Positions 22,510 through 32,800 of a stretch of 37,583 nucleotides of DNA are shown piece by piece. This DNA comes from Clostridiales bacterium (GTDB lineage Bacteria; Bacillota; Clostridia; Lachnospirales; WQUN01). The translations under genes and the position numbers were made by a program. The notes beneath the pieces were generated by a model, which made no database searches, was not told the DNA's origin, and saw only the letters and a program-made list of their open reading frames with translations. The stretch covers positions 1 to 37,583 of the forward strand of contig JAISVZ010000156.1 in the NCBI GenBank assembly GCA_031271295.1, given 5' to 3'. Position 1 is the first letter of the stretch. Every line of letters begins with the position of its first letter.

Positions 22510-24309
22510 TTATCTGCAAATTCTGTAAAGCGGCCCGTATGCTTTGCAAGCGTTAAAATCCCTGCCGCCCGCGTCAATACCAAACGAATTCCAGCTTGCC
22601 GGGCGGAAAATTTTATCCTGCCGCACGTTATGCATACACACGGGAATTCGAAGCATGGAGCACAGCGTTATAACATCCGCTCCGAAATGCCCATAACCGA
22701 ACGAGCCGTGGTTAGCTCCCCATGTATTCATTACCTGGTACGCATCCGTAAAATCTCCCTCTCCAGTTACGCGCGGCGCAAACCACGTACACGGCCATGT
22801 ATAATCCGTGCGTTTCCACAAAATGTCCGAAACTTCCCGCGGCAAGCAAACCGTATAGCCCTCCGCAATTTGCATAACAGGCCCTATACCTTTTACAAGG
22901 TTAAGCCTTAGCAAAGTTACCGGCATTTCCGCACGCGTTTCAAAACGGGACGAATACCCGCCTCCCCGGAAATACCCCAAATCCGCCATATTCCATGTTA
23001 CCGAGTTCATGCAGTTTTCTATATCCGTATCCGTAACTTCCCAAAACGGTTTTATAGCGGGTTCGCCGTTTTTATTTTTCATAACGCCGCTTGCGTCCGC
23101 CGCCGCCGCACCGGAATTTATAAGGTGTATAAACCCTCCGGCTTCTTTAGCTTTACCCGTAATATCGTAACCGGTAACGCGTTTTACCGATTCGGCAGAC
23201 CAAAACGTGCGCACATCCGCAAAAACCTGCGCCGTTTGGTGCAAAAGCTTGCCGAAAAGCATGGAAACCGCATTTAACGTATCGTTCTCCGTTGCCAGTA
23301 TGTAAGGTTCGCGAGCTCCGTTCCAGTCGAAACTTGAATTTAGCAAGCTTTCGGGAAAATCCGCGTTGGGGTAAAAATCCGTCCACTGTCTTTGCCCTTG
23401 AAAACCGCCCGCTATGGCGTTATGCCCAACCGCTTCTTCCTTCCATTTTTCCGGAAGGTTTTGGTTGCCGCTTAACATGTCCTTTATAATGCACATCATT
23501 TTAACCACAAATTCCAAATCCCGCTCTTTTCGCTCGTCAGAAAGTTTAAGCTCCGGCGGGTTTTTGTCAAAACCTATAACGCATTTTTGCTTAACCCATT
23601 CCATAGCCTTTTTAAATTCGGCTTCATCGAAAATACCCTCTTCCATCCGGCGGATGATTTCAACCTCGTCCACACTTTCAACGCGCATTCCCAAATATTC
23701 CTCAAAAAAATCCGTACTTATGGATGAACCCGCAATTCCCATACACATTGAGCCTATTTGCAAATAACTTTTGCCGCGCATTGTTGCCGCCGCAATTGCC
23801 GCCCTGCCGAAACGCAGAAGTTTTTCCTCCGCATCCGCAGGGATTTTGTTGGAATCGCCCATATCGCAAACCTCACGCCCGTAAATTCCAAACGCGGGCA
23901 AACCTTTTTGCGCGTGCGCCGCCAAAACCGCAGCAAGGTAAACCGCGCCGGGGCGCTCGGTGGCGTTAAAACCCCAAACTCCCTTTATTGTAAGCGGGTT
24001 CATATCCATTGTTTCGCTTCCGTAACACCAGCTTGCCGTAACGGTAAGCGTTATATCAACGCCCGCCTTGCGGAATTTTTCCTCGCAGGCGGCGGCTTCC
24101 GCCACACGGCCTATGGTTGTATCCGCAATAATAGCTTTAACCTTTGTTCCGTCCGAATAGTGAAGTTTGCTTTCGAATAAATCCTTTGCGGCCTTCGCCA
24201 TTGCCATTGTTTGCTCTTCCAAACCCTCACGAACCTTAAAAGGCCCGCGCCGCCCGTCTATAGTAGGCCTTATGCCTATCACGGGGTACCCTCCGATTAA
24301 TCTGCTCAT
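22510..24309 (-). CDS. fucI: L-fucose isomerase
   Basis: 599 residues, full length for FucI, which converts L-fucose to L-fuculose (also D-arabinose to D-ribulose) in the cytoplasm with Mn2+. Recognisable landmarks are [20 protein letters not shown] at the start, [27 protein letters not shown], the metal-site region [17 protein letters not shown] near residue 340, the [14 protein letters not shown] stretch with its Asp, and the end [28 protein letters not shown] provides the ribosome binding site. No fuculokinase or aldolase is in the window. Its neighbours are a DUF1189 membrane protein upstream (33-base gap) and an amino acid transporter downstream, an unexpected combination. Confidence 0.97.
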   Translation of the reverse strand: MSRLIGGYPVIGIRPTIDGRRGPFKVREGLEEQTMAMAKAAKDLFESKLHYSDGTKVKAIIADTTIGRVAEAAACEEKFRKAGVDITLTVTASWCYGSETMDMNPLTIKGVWGFNATERPGAVYLAAVLAAHAQKGLPAFGIYGREVCDMGDSNKIPADAEEKLLRFGRAAIAAATMRGKSYLQIGSMCMGIAGSSISTDFFEEYLGMRVESVDEVEIIRRMEEGIFDEAEFKKAMEWVKQKCVIGFDKNPPELKLSDERKERDLEFVVKMMCIIKDMLSGNQNLPEKWKEEAVGHNAIAGGFQGQRQWTDFYPNADFPESLLNSSFDWNGAREPYILATENDTLNAVSMLFGKLLHQTAQVFADVRTFWSAESVKRVTGYDITGKAKEAGGFIHLINSGAAAADASGVMKNKNGEPAIKPFWEVTDTDIENCMNSVTWNMADLGYFRGGGYSSRFETRAEMPVTLLRLNLVKGIGPVMQIAEGYTVCLPREVSDILWKRTDYTWPCTWFAPRVTGEGDFTDAYQVMNTWGANHGSFGYGHFGADVITLCSMLRIPVCMHNVRQDKIFRPASWNSFGIDAGGRDFNACKAYGPLYRICR

Positions 24310-24342
24310 ACACCGGCTCCTATCTGCGTAATTTTCGCTGAA

Positions 24343-25158
24343 CTAATAATCATAATAATTGTTATCCGTAAAAATTTTACCGTCTTTATTTCTTTTGATG
24401 GAAAGCAAATACCACAGCATAAAACCGGAAGTTGCCAAAAACGCTATAAAGGCCGGCAAATGGAAAGATATCGCCGTAAAGGCGCTTAGCACGGTTAAAA
24501 CCGCATCGAAGAGTTTTTTTGCCGTAAGGGCGTAAATAGCCAAGGCGTACAACTGAGAGTACCTAAGCTTTGTCCTTAACGTAATGTTAAGGCCAAGCCC
24601 TGTTCCCGTAACCAAAACGGAAAAAAACAAGCCGTATAAAAAATCCCCGATATACGTAAAAATCCCCGTAACTATAATTATTACCCAGCCCCAATTATAA
24701 ATTCCGGCGCGAAGCTGTTCGGAATTAATTTCAAAACCCAAATCGCTCCAGCGATACCGAACTTCGTTCAGGGAAACTTTCGTATAGAAAATATCCTGAT
24801 TTAAAAAGGTTAGCTGCAGCGCGCTATCCTTATTTTTCTCTAAAAGAGCGGTGGAATCGCTGTTTTCAACAATAAACAGGCTTCCGGCATCGTTAAAAAC
24901 AATAGGCTCGTCTATATCCATATAAAGCTTGCCGCCCGATAGCGAAAATTCCGGAAAAGTTTCCAATGCTGTTTTTATGCCGCCTTGCAAATAAGCCTGC
25001 GTAAAAAGAACCGCAACATATACAAGAGTAACCAAAAGGCATAAAATCGCCAAATAACCTATCGCGTTACCGCCGCCTTTTTCTACCGCATATTCCGCTA
25101 TATCCGGACTGATTACGCAATCTCTGAACCTCGCAAAAAGACCGTATTTTCTTTTCAT
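24343..25158 (-). CDS. DUF1189 family membrane protein
   Basis: 271 residues. It has a cytoplasmic start (RDCVISPDIAEYAVEKGGG), a first membrane helix (YLAILCLLVTLVYVAVLF), and an outside domain of about 90 residues with PEFSLSGGKLYMDIDEPIV and TFLNQDIFYTKV. At least four further helices fill the C-terminal half, and YSQLYALAIYALTAKKLFDAV is the conserved DUF1189 segment. The family is maltodextrin-locus-associated in some Firmicutes, but its function is not established. It heads the fucI-ABC operon under a near-perfect promoter at 25209-25237. Confidence 0.85.
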   Translation of the reverse strand: MKRKYGLFARFRDCVISPDIAEYAVEKGGGNAIGYLAILCLLVTLVYVAVLFTQAYLQGGIKTALETFPEFSLSGGKLYMDIDEPIVFNDAGSLFIVENSDSTALLEKNKDSALQLTFLNQDIFYTKVSLNEVRYRWSDLGFEINSEQLRAGIYNWGWVIIIVTGIFTYIGDFLYGLFFSVLVTGTGLGLNITLRTKLRYSQLYALAIYALTAKKLFDAVLTVLSAFTAISFHLPAFIAFLATSGFMLWYLLSIKRNKDGKIFTDNNYYDY

Positions 25159-25208
25159 TTTTACGCACTCCCTTGGTTGTTGGTATTTCGCACGCTTGTG
25201 ATATGTGT

Positions 25209-25237
25209 ATTATAGAAATTTACCGTTACTCCGTCAA
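25209..25237 (-). promoter_or_regulatory. Promoter of the DUF1189-fucI-ABC operon
   Basis: Minus strand TTGACG (25237-25232), 17-base spacer, TATAAT (25214-25209), about 50 bases before the start at 25158. It is back-to-back with the iorA promoter. Confidence 0.82.
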
Positions 25238-25265
25238 GGAACGAATATCGAAAATCAGAACAGTA

Positions 25266-25295
25266 TTGCGAAACCTTCGCCTTTCCTGTTATAAT
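25266..25295 (+). promoter_or_regulatory. Promoter of iorA, nearly identical to 36831-36860
   Basis: TTGCGA and TATAAT are 18 bases apart. The surrounding stretch (ATTGCGAA, TTTCCTGTTATAATTACGT, GTTTA and on toward the start) recurs at 36830-36870, before another start codon. Confidence 0.75.
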
Positions 25296-25338
25296 TACGT
25301 GGTTTAGAAACTACACAGTTAACCGAGGAGGAATTAAT

Positions 25339-27150
25339 TTGCGGAAATTATTATTGGGGAACGAGGCCGTTGCGCGCGGAGCGTATGAAGCGGGCGTTAC
25401 GGTATCCTCCGCGTATCCCGGAACGCCGAGCACGGAAATTTCGGAATATATAGCGACGTATGATGAAATATACGCGGAATGGGCGCCAAACGAAAAGGTT
25501 GCGGCGGAGGTTGCCTTCGGCGCTTCTTTGGGCGGCGCAAGGTCTATTTGCGCCATGAAGCATGTTGGGCTTAACGTTGCCGCAGATCCGCTTTTTACCG
25601 CGTCGTATACCGGAGTAAACGGCGGCTTGGTAATTTGCGTTGCGGACGATATGGGTATGCACTCGTCGCAAAACGAGCAGGATTCCCGTCACTATGCCAA
25701 ATCTTCAAAAACGCTTATGCTTGAACCCGCGGACAGCGCCGATTGCAAAAATTTTGTTAAGTTAGCGTACGAATTAAGCGAAGAGTTTGATACTCCGGTG
25801 CTTTTGCGCTTGTCCACAAGGGTATCGCATTCGCGTTCTATGACGGAGGTTTCGGAGCGGGAGAACATTCCCGTGAAGGAATATAAAAAGGATATTGCCA
25901 AATATGTAATGATGCCCGCAATGGCGCGAGGCAGGCATGTTTTTGTTGAAAAGCGTATAGAGAACTTAAAAAAATGGGCGGAGGAAACGGAAATTAACCG
26001 CGTTATACCTTGCGACGCGCTTTTAGGCTACGAAGAAAGCGGCATGAGTGCAAGCGGCGGCGAAGGTTTAAAGCTTGCCGGCGGCAAAATAGGCGTTATT
26101 TCCGCCGGGATAGCGTATCAGTACGCGAAAGAGGCGCTTGGCGGCAAGGCTTCCTATTTAAAGCTTGGCTGTGTGTACCCTTTGCCCGAAAAAAAGATTC
26201 GCGATTTTGTAAATTCCGTTGATATTTGCTACGTAATAGAAGAGCTTGACCCCGTTATAGAGGATTTTTGCAAAACGCTTGGGCTTAAAGTTATCGGCAA
26301 GGAAAAGTTTTCGCTTTTGGGCGAATACACCGCCGAGATGATAGCAAAGGTTGTTTTGGGCAAAGAGCGTGAAGTTTATGAAACCGCAAAAGACGTTCCG
26401 CAAAGGCCGCCCGTTATGTGCGCGGGCTGCCCGCACAGGGGGCTGTTTTATGTTTTAAAGCAGTTAAAGCTTAACGTTATGGGGGATATCGGCTGTTATA
26501 CGCTTGGCGCTCTGCCGCCGCTTTCGGCAATGGATACAACGCTTTGCATGGGCGCGGGCATAGGAATGGCGCACGGTATGGAAAAAGCATCGGGGCTTTT
26601 GGCGCGAAAAACCGTTGCGGTTATCGGCGATTCCACATTTTTGCACAGCGGAGTAACCTCGCTTATGAATATTGTGTACAACAAGGGAACATCCGCCGTT
26701 ATAATACTGGATAATTCAATTACCGGCATGACGGGGCACCAGGATAACCCCGCCACCGGAAAAACGCTCAAAGGCGAGGCGACATATCAGGTTAACCTTG
26801 AAAAATTGTGCGAAGCCGTTGGAGTAAGCCGCGTTATAGTTGCAGACCCTTTCGATTTGGAAAAAATGCGCGAGGTAATTAAAACGGAAACCGAAGCCGC
26901 CGAACCATCGGTTATTATAGCGAGAAGGCCGTGCAAACTTTTGAATATTAATTACGAAGAGCGCTACGATATTTCCGCCGAAAAATGCAAAAACTGCGGT
27001 ATATGCATGAATTTGGGATGCCCGGCAATTTCGCGCCCGCAGGGAAAGGCCGTTATAGATAATGGCGCTTGTGTGGGCTGCGGTTTGTGTTACCGTGTGT
27101 GCAAGTTTGGCGCGATAAACGAAATTTCCGGCAAGAAAGGCGGTAATTAA
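25339..27150 (+). CDS. iorA: Indolepyruvate:ferredoxin oxidoreductase, alpha subunit
   Basis: 603 residues from TTG 25339, with GAGGAGGAATTAAT directly before. The enzyme oxidises aryl-pyruvates (from Trp, Phe, Tyr) to aryl-acetyl-CoA with reduction of ferredoxin. The N-terminal pyrimidine-binding domain begins LLGNEAVARGAYEAGV and has the YPGTPSTEISEYI motif. The TPP/PP domain holds MCAGCPHRGLFYVL, GDIGCYTLG and GDSTFLHSGV with the metal-binding GD...N arrangement. The C-terminus carries two 4Fe-4S ferredoxin motifs: CKNCGICMNLGCP and CVGCGLCYRVCKF. Length is standard. It is the first gene of a four-gene operon with iorB, paaK and an ACT protein. Confidence 0.97.
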   Translation: MRKLLLGNEAVARGAYEAGVTVSSAYPGTPSTEISEYIATYDEIYAEWAPNEKVAAEVAFGASLGGARSICAMKHVGLNVAADPLFTASYTGVNGGLVICVADDMGMHSSQNEQDSRHYAKSSKTLMLEPADSADCKNFVKLAYELSEEFDTPVLLRLSTRVSHSRSMTEVSERENIPVKEYKKDIAKYVMMPAMARGRHVFVEKRIENLKKWAEETEINRVIPCDALLGYEESGMSASGGEGLKLAGGKIGVISAGIAYQYAKEALGGKASYLKLGCVYPLPEKKIRDFVNSVDICYVIEELDPVIEDFCKTLGLKVIGKEKFSLLGEYTAEMIAKVVLGKEREVYETAKDVPQRPPVMCAGCPHRGLFYVLKQLKLNVMGDIGCYTLGALPPLSAMDTTLCMGAGIGMAHGMEKASGLLARKTVAVIGDSTFLHSGVTSLMNIVYNKGTSAVIILDNSITGMTGHQDNPATGKTLKGEATYQVNLEKLCEAVGVSRVIVADPFDLEKMREVIKTETEAAEPSVIIARRPCKLLNINYEERYDISAEKCKNCGICMNLGCPAISRPQGKAVIDNGACVGCGLCYRVCKFGAINEISGKKGGN

Positions 27151-27151
27151 T

Positions 27152-27724
27152 GTGGCTGTAAATATTTTAATAGTAGGCGTTGGGGGGCAAGGCACCCTTT
27201 TGGCAAGCAAAATTATAGGCGGCGCGGCAATTGAAACAGGCTGCGACGTTAAGGTATCCGAAGTACACGGAATGTCCCAGCGGGGCGGAAGTGTGGTAAC
27301 ATATGTGCGGTATTCGAAGGAAGATGTCGCCTCCCCAATTATTGAACGCGGCGAAGCGGATATTATTTTGGCGTTCGAACTTTTAGAGGCGTACAGGAGT
27401 ATAAGCTACCTTAAAAAAGGCGGGCGGCTTATAATAGGGACGCAGGAAATTGCGCCAATGCCCGTAATAACAGGCGCGGCAAAGTACCCGGAGGATATTC
27501 TTTCAAAGCTTAAAGAGGCGGGAATTAACGCGTGTGCTATAGACGCGATGGCCTTGGCTAAAAAAGCGGGAAGCGAAAAGGCGGCAAATGTTGTAATGAT
27601 AGGCAAAATGGCGGCGGAATCTGAAATTGATAAGGAGATTTGGGTTAACGTAATTAAGCAAACCGTAAAGCCGAAGTTTGCGGAAATGAACGTAAACGCG
27701 TTTTTATTGGGTTACGAGGCATAG
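27152..27724 (+). CDS. iorB: Indolepyruvate:ferredoxin oxidoreductase, beta subunit
   Basis: 190 residues from GTG 27152, immediately after the iorA stop, with GAAAGGCGG as the ribosome binding site. The gamma-type fold opens with ILIVGVGGQGTLLASKII, the hallmark GxGGQG loop. VSEVHGMSQRGGSVVTYVRY follows, then EADIILAFELLEAYRS and the C-terminal helices. It is the CoA/TPP-handling partner of IorA. Tight spacing shows coupled synthesis. Confidence 0.96.
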   Translation: MAVNILIVGVGGQGTLLASKIIGGAAIETGCDVKVSEVHGMSQRGGSVVTYVRYSKEDVASPIIERGEADIILAFELLEAYRSISYLKKGGRLIIGTQEIAPMPVITGAAKYPEDILSKLKEAGINACAIDAMALAKKAGSEKAANVVMIGKMAAESEIDKEIWVNVIKQTVKPKFAEMNVNAFLLGYEA

Positions 27725-27761
27725 TTTATAGGTAATCAATTAATTTTCTGGAGGTTAAAAA

Positions 27762-29063
27762 ATGGAGAGGTATTGGAATGCAGCAATGGAAAAAATGCCG
27801 CGCGAACAGCTAAGGGACTTACAGTCGGACAGGCTTAAGGCGGCGGTAAACAGAGTGTACACCAATGTTGAGCATTACAGAAACAAAATGCAGGAAAAAG
27901 GAATGCTGCCCGGCGATATTAAAAGTGTGGACGACCTGCGTCATCTGCCCTTTACAACAAAGCTTGACCTGCGCGATACGTATCCGTTCGGAATGTTTGC
28001 TTCGCCGATGCACGAAATTGTAAGGATACACGCGTCCTCCGGCACAACCGGCAAGCAGACCGTTGTTGGATATACCAACCGCGATATTGACGTTTGGGCG
28101 GAATGTATGGCGCGTTGCCTTGTTATGGCGGGCGCTACAAAGGAATCCCGCGTGCAGGTATGCTACGGTTACGGCCTTTTTACCGGCGGTCTTGGAGCGC
28201 ATTACGGCGCGGAGAAACTCGGCGCGGTAACAATTCCGGCTTCCACCGGCAACACTCAGCGGCAAATTACAATGATGAAGGATTTCGGCACAACGGTTTT
28301 ATGCTGCACGCCGTCCTACGCGATGTATTTGGGCGAAACAATTAAGGATATGGGTTATACTCCGGACGATTTTAAGCTTCAAGCGGGCTGTTTCGGCGCG
28401 GAGCCCTGGAGCGAAAACATGCGCAATGAAATTGAGGCGGCTTTGGGGCTTAAAGCGCACGATATCTACGGGCTTAGCGAAATTATGGGGCCGTCCGTAT
28501 CGCAGGATTGCCGGTATCAAAACGGGCTGCACGTTTGGGAGGATTGCTACATAATTGAAATTGTAGACCCGGACACGGGCGAGCTCGTGCCGGAAGGGCA
28601 AAACGGCGAGATGGTTTTTACCACAATCAATAAGGAAGGCTTCCCGCTTATCCGCTACCGCACAAGGGATATCGGTTCGGTTACATACGAAAAATGCGAG
28701 TGCGGGCGAACCCACGCACGTATGAGCAAACCCCAGGGGCGCACCGACGATATGCTCATTATTCGCGGCGTAAACGTATTCCCGTCGCAAATTGAAAGCG
28801 TGCTTTTAGCCATTGGCGAGACAACGCCGAATTATCAAATAATTGTTGAGCGAATAAACAATTTGGATTTAATGACGGTGGAAATTGAAATTTCCGAAGC
28901 AATGTTTGCCGACGCAGTTAGAGGGCTTGAAAGCTTGGAGAAAAAAATAGTATCGCAGATTGAAAGCGTGCTTGGCATATCCTGCAAGGTTAGGTTGGTG
29001 GAGCCGAAAACGATTGCCAGAAGCGAGGGCAAGGCAAAGAGGGTTATTGACAAAAGGCAGTAA
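27762..29063 (+). CDS. paaK: Phenylacetate-CoA ligase family protein
   Basis: 433 residues with CTGGAGGTTAAAAA before ATG. It is an ANL-superfamily adenylate-forming enzyme. The phosphate loop is HASSGTTGKQTVVGYT, followed by the YGYGLFTGGLGAHYGAEKLG segment, DIYGLSEIMGPSV, and RTRDIG with the LIIRGVNVFPSQIE hinge. All match PaaK-type aryl-CoA ligases. With IOR, it can interconvert aryl-acetyl-CoA and aryl-acetate with ATP formation or cost: in anaerobes amino acid fermentation would run toward aryl-acetate. The substrate range is not visible from the sequence. Confidence 0.95.
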   Translation: MERYWNAAMEKMPREQLRDLQSDRLKAAVNRVYTNVEHYRNKMQEKGMLPGDIKSVDDLRHLPFTTKLDLRDTYPFGMFASPMHEIVRIHASSGTTGKQTVVGYTNRDIDVWAECMARCLVMAGATKESRVQVCYGYGLFTGGLGAHYGAEKLGAVTIPASTGNTQRQITMMKDFGTTVLCCTPSYAMYLGETIKDMGYTPDDFKLQAGCFGAEPWSENMRNEIEAALGLKAHDIYGLSEIMGPSVSQDCRYQNGLHVWEDCYIIEIVDPDTGELVPEGQNGEMVFTTINKEGFPLIRYRTRDIGSVTYEKCECGRTHARMSKPQGRTDDMLIIRGVNVFPSQIESVLLAIGETTPNYQIIVERINNLDLMTVEIEISEAMFADAVRGLESLEKKIVSQIESVLGISCKVRLVEPKTIARSEGKAKRVIDKRQ

Positions 29064-29165
29064 GGAATGCTTGGGGATTGGCTGGGCTGATTTTTATTAT
29101 TGGCACGGCAGGGCTGTTTCCAAAAATTGCTGCGCGATTTTTGAATTTATGAATGGAGGATCGAC

Positions 29166-29603
29166 ATGATTAAGCAGTTATCGGTTTTTATAGAAAATAA
29201 GCAGGGCAGGCTTGCGGATGTTACCGGCACTTTGGCGGAGGCAAACATAAACATACACGCGCTTTCAATTGCCGATACAACGGATTTTGGCATTTTGCGC
29301 CTTATAGTAAGCAACCCCGAAAACGCGAAGGACGTTTTAAGAAATGCGGGCTTTACGGTTAAAACCACCGAGGTTGCGGCGGTTGCGCTTTTAAATAAGC
29401 CGGGAAGCCTATCCGCGGTTTTGCGCGAGCTTGACAAGGCGGCGATATCCATTGAATATATGTACGCCTTTACAAGCCGCACCGAGGATTACGACGCGAT
29501 TGTTGTGTTTTCGCTTGCGGATAAGGAAGCGGCATTTGAAAAAATTAAAAAATGCGATATAAAATATGTGGGCGCGGAGGTTATCGCGAGGCTTGACGGG
29601 TAG
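29166..29603 (+). CDS. Tandem ACT-domain protein
   Basis: 145 residues with ATGGAGGATCGAC before ATG. Two ACT domains stand in tandem: KQLSVFIENKQGRLADVTG and then AVALLNKPGSLSAVLRELDK, each a beta-alpha-beta fold that binds small molecules, usually amino acids. It lacks a catalytic domain. Such proteins are regularly found next to ior and paaK genes in anaerobes, suggesting it senses aromatic amino acids or their keto acids for this operon. It is separated from paaK by 102 bases that contain no gene. Confidence 0.9.
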   Translation: MIKQLSVFIENKQGRLADVTGTLAEANINIHALSIADTTDFGILRLIVSNPENAKDVLRNAGFTVKTTEVAAVALLNKPGSLSAVLRELDKAAISIEYMYAFTSRTEDYDAIVVFSLADKEAAFEKIKKCDIKYVGAEVIARLDG

Positions 29604-29678
29604 GAAGGATTTTTTTTTGGGAGTTGCTTAAGGCAATGTATCACAAATTATAGAGTTGAGAATTTTTTTGTATTACTT

Positions 29679-29707
29679 AAAAGCCGCCCCAATTGGAGCG
29701 GCTTTTT
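29679..29707 (+). terminator. Terminator of the ior operon
   Basis: AAAAGCCGCCCC, loop AATT, GGAGCGGCTTTTT. It is near-perfect and could also act on the opposite strand after the flagellin transcript. Confidence 0.9.
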
Positions 29708-29716
29708 GTATACAAC

Positions 29717-29845
29717 TCATTTACCTTGCTGCTTTGCTGTCTTTTCCTTTAAAAATAATACTTCATAGGATGGTAACTGTACATCCTCTGCATTAGCGGC
29801 TTCAACTATTGCCGTATACGCTTCCTCAACAGTTACGCTTTTACC
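29717..29845 (-). other. Orphan reading frame after the flagellin stop
   Basis: Out of phase with the flagellin, the minus strand is open for 42 codons from the flagellin's final bases to a TGA at 29717, and reads KSVTVEEAYTAIVEAANAED, then a LPSYEVLFLKEK end. It is protein-like in composition and has no start codon or ribosome binding site. It may be the tail of a gene whose front was replaced when the flagellin gene arrived. Confidence 0.3.
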
Positions 29846-32800
29846 CCAAAAGCTGCAATACCTGCTGCGGCATTTGGTTTGCCTGCGCCAACATTGTTTG
29901 CGCGGACTCTAAAAGTATGTTGTGTTTTACCAAACCCGCCATTTCTTTTGCCATATCCGCGTCGCGTATGCGGCTTTCGGCGTTAGTCAGATTTTCCGAT
30001 GAAATTTCAAGGCTTCTCATGTTGTATTCTAATCGGTTTTGGTAAGCGCCGAGCGCCGCCCTTTGCGCGGAAACAAAGTCAATTGCGTCTGAAACCGCGC
30101 CAATTGACGCAACAGCGTTTTCCCTTGTGGCAACGCCCGCGCCACTAAGGCCAAGCTTGGCAACACTGATTGATTCAATATAAATTTTGAATGTGTTACC
30201 CGCGTTTGCGCCGGTTTGCAGTAACAGTCCATTGCCATTCGGCGTTGGCTGGTCATCCGGAGGGTCAACAGGCGGGTCAACAGGCGGATCAATAGGTGGG
30301 TCAACAGGCGGGTCGTCCGGCCCGGTTGCGCCGCCAACCGAAGCGGCAACGCCCATCTTCAGTTGAGAGCTGAAATTACCCGCATCGTCCCTCATAAGAA
30401 TATAAACATCCTTTTCTCCCGCCGTAAGATCTTCAAGATAAATGGTTTGCTCACCCGCGCCGCAGGTTATCCCCGCTGCGGAAGTGTTGATAACAGGAGT
30501 CTCGCCTTTGTTTACAACGGCGTAAAAGTATTCGCCCGCCTCGCTGCTATTAAATTTCACCTCGGCATTTTTCTCGTCGGTACGGTTTGCCGCAACGGCG
30601 GAAAGTGTGGGCGCTGCGGTATCCGTTGGCAAAACCGGCAAGCTGTTTCCGGAAATGCGCACAATAACAGGTTCGCTTACATTATTCGCCGCGTCTTTTA
30701 CGGCAATATAAACGTCCTTTTCGAAGGCGTCAATATTATTTATGCTGATGGTATTTTCCGCGTTTACAAAGGAAATGCCCTCTCCGGACGTATCGATAAC
30801 AGGGGCCGCTTCGCCTTTATTCACAACCTTATAGTAGTACTTACCCGCCTCGTTGCTTGTAAATTTCACCATTGCGTTGTTATCGTTTAAGCGCTCTGCC
30901 GCGCCGGGCGTAACAACGGGTTTGGCGGTATCCGCCGGTGCTGGCGTTGCGCCCGCTGGAATCTCCAATTTGAGAGTTTGGCATACTTCGTTGGTTGCGG
31001 TATTTTTCGCAACGACAAAAAAATCCTTCGCACCCGGCGTAAGGCCGGTTAGATTGATTGTTGTCCAATCTCCGATTATTAGGGGAGTTCCGGAACCGGA
31101 CGTATCAATAACCGGAACAGCCGCACCCTTTTCCGCAACTACATAGTAATATTCATAGTTGCCCGAAGGCGGATTCGGAGCCGTGAATTTAACTGTGGCG
31201 GTAGCATCGTCAATGCGTATAGGTTTTAAAGAAACGGGATCAGTTGGAGTAGGCCTTAAATAAAACGAGGGAACCGCAGCAACCTCAAATTTGGCGATAC
31301 TTCGGTTGCCCGCCAAATCCGTTACCGCAATATACACATCCTTTGCGCCCTTATCATTCTCCTCAAATTCTACGTCAATATCGTTGGGGTCTGTCGGTAA
31401 AGGGATGTACTCCAAAGGGTTGAGTTTATCTATCATCGTGTCAAAATCCGGCGCAGGCGCTCCCTTATCCACAATAAGATAGGAATAAAAGCCTTCGTTT
31501 CTCTTCTTATCAGTGTCAAACGTAAGGTAAAACCAACCGGTGGACGTCTGACGCAAATACATCTTTATATCACTTATTATAGGAGCGGGTACAACCGTTG
31601 CCGGCCGGTTAAGCGGTTCGCCCGGCGTGTTTGTGCCGCCTCCGGAAATTGCTATGTACTCGTCGTATGTGTTTTTAACCGACGAATTAACCGGGTCCAT
31701 CCTTAAAAAGCTTTCGGCGTTAGCAACTTCCCACTCGTTTAAATTAACGCTGTCAAGCCCGCCGAGCAACGAACCTCCGCCGGTTGCGTACCCCGCAACC
31801 GAAGTATTTACAATAGGCCCCACAATATCCATTACATCTCGCACAAACGCAATTATTTCCGCGCCTCCCGCCTTCACTTCGTTATAAAACGCGGTTGTAT
31901 CCTTGCCTACGTACTTCATAAACGCCTGGTTGAGCGAATCGCCTTTTGCGTTATCTCCCATAATCTTGTTAAGCCCGCTAAGAATCGTTTCGGCGTTAAC
32001 ATCGCCTCCGCCCGCCGCTTTGTAACCTAAATACAGGGTTGCGAAGTACCCCGTTCCGTAATCGCCCTTCGTGGACAAATATTTTTTTATCGCAGCGTCG
32101 TCGGGCGTACCGGAAAGGGTTTGAAGCCAGCTTCCGGGCCCGGTTAATGCCTGAGCCATACCTTCCATATACCATGAGGGGAAACGTTCGCCGCTTTGAA
32201 AACCCTTACTTACAACCACATTCATTACGGCGTGCGCAAGTTCGTGGCCTAAAACTTCGTACAACAGCCTTTTTTCATATTCTCCGGTAAATTCGCCGGG
32301 AGTTGAATTCGCGGCGGCGGAAAGCAAATCATCGTCTAACCCTATAGCAAGATGCAGCGCGTTATAAATCCAACCTTCTTCCGGCCCTAACCATGTGCCG
32401 CCAACTTTAGAGCGCAGCATTCCGTTTGCGTTGCCCAACTGAGCGTGATACAAACCCACGCCTATATCGGTGCCCTTTAGAAAACCCAAGCTATCGAGGC
32501 TGTTTAAAATATCGCTGATGGCGGACGGAGCAATTTCATTTACAATTTTATCCCGCAGCCATGTGAGGTTTTTGCCGTTAATGTTGCTCCAGTCCGTGCT
32601 GCCGCCGGTGTTAAGATCCCCCGGGGATACTTCTGTGCCTATTGGAATTGACGGAAGCACCAAAGTTTCGGGAACCGACGGAAAAGAATCGGAGTTATCT
32701 TTTGATTCGCTTAAATCGCCGTTTAACAGCGGCTTTTCATTAAAAATTGTATTGTGCGCAATTGCATCTAATTCGCTAAGTACCGACTGATACTCCATAT

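Noticed and set aside
29064-29165. Possible fourth copy of the SD-carrying palindrome between paaK and the ACT gene
   Set aside because: GC-rich words (CAGGGCTG, GCTGCGCG) and a GGAGG are present, but the arms do not pair and the order does not match copies A-C.
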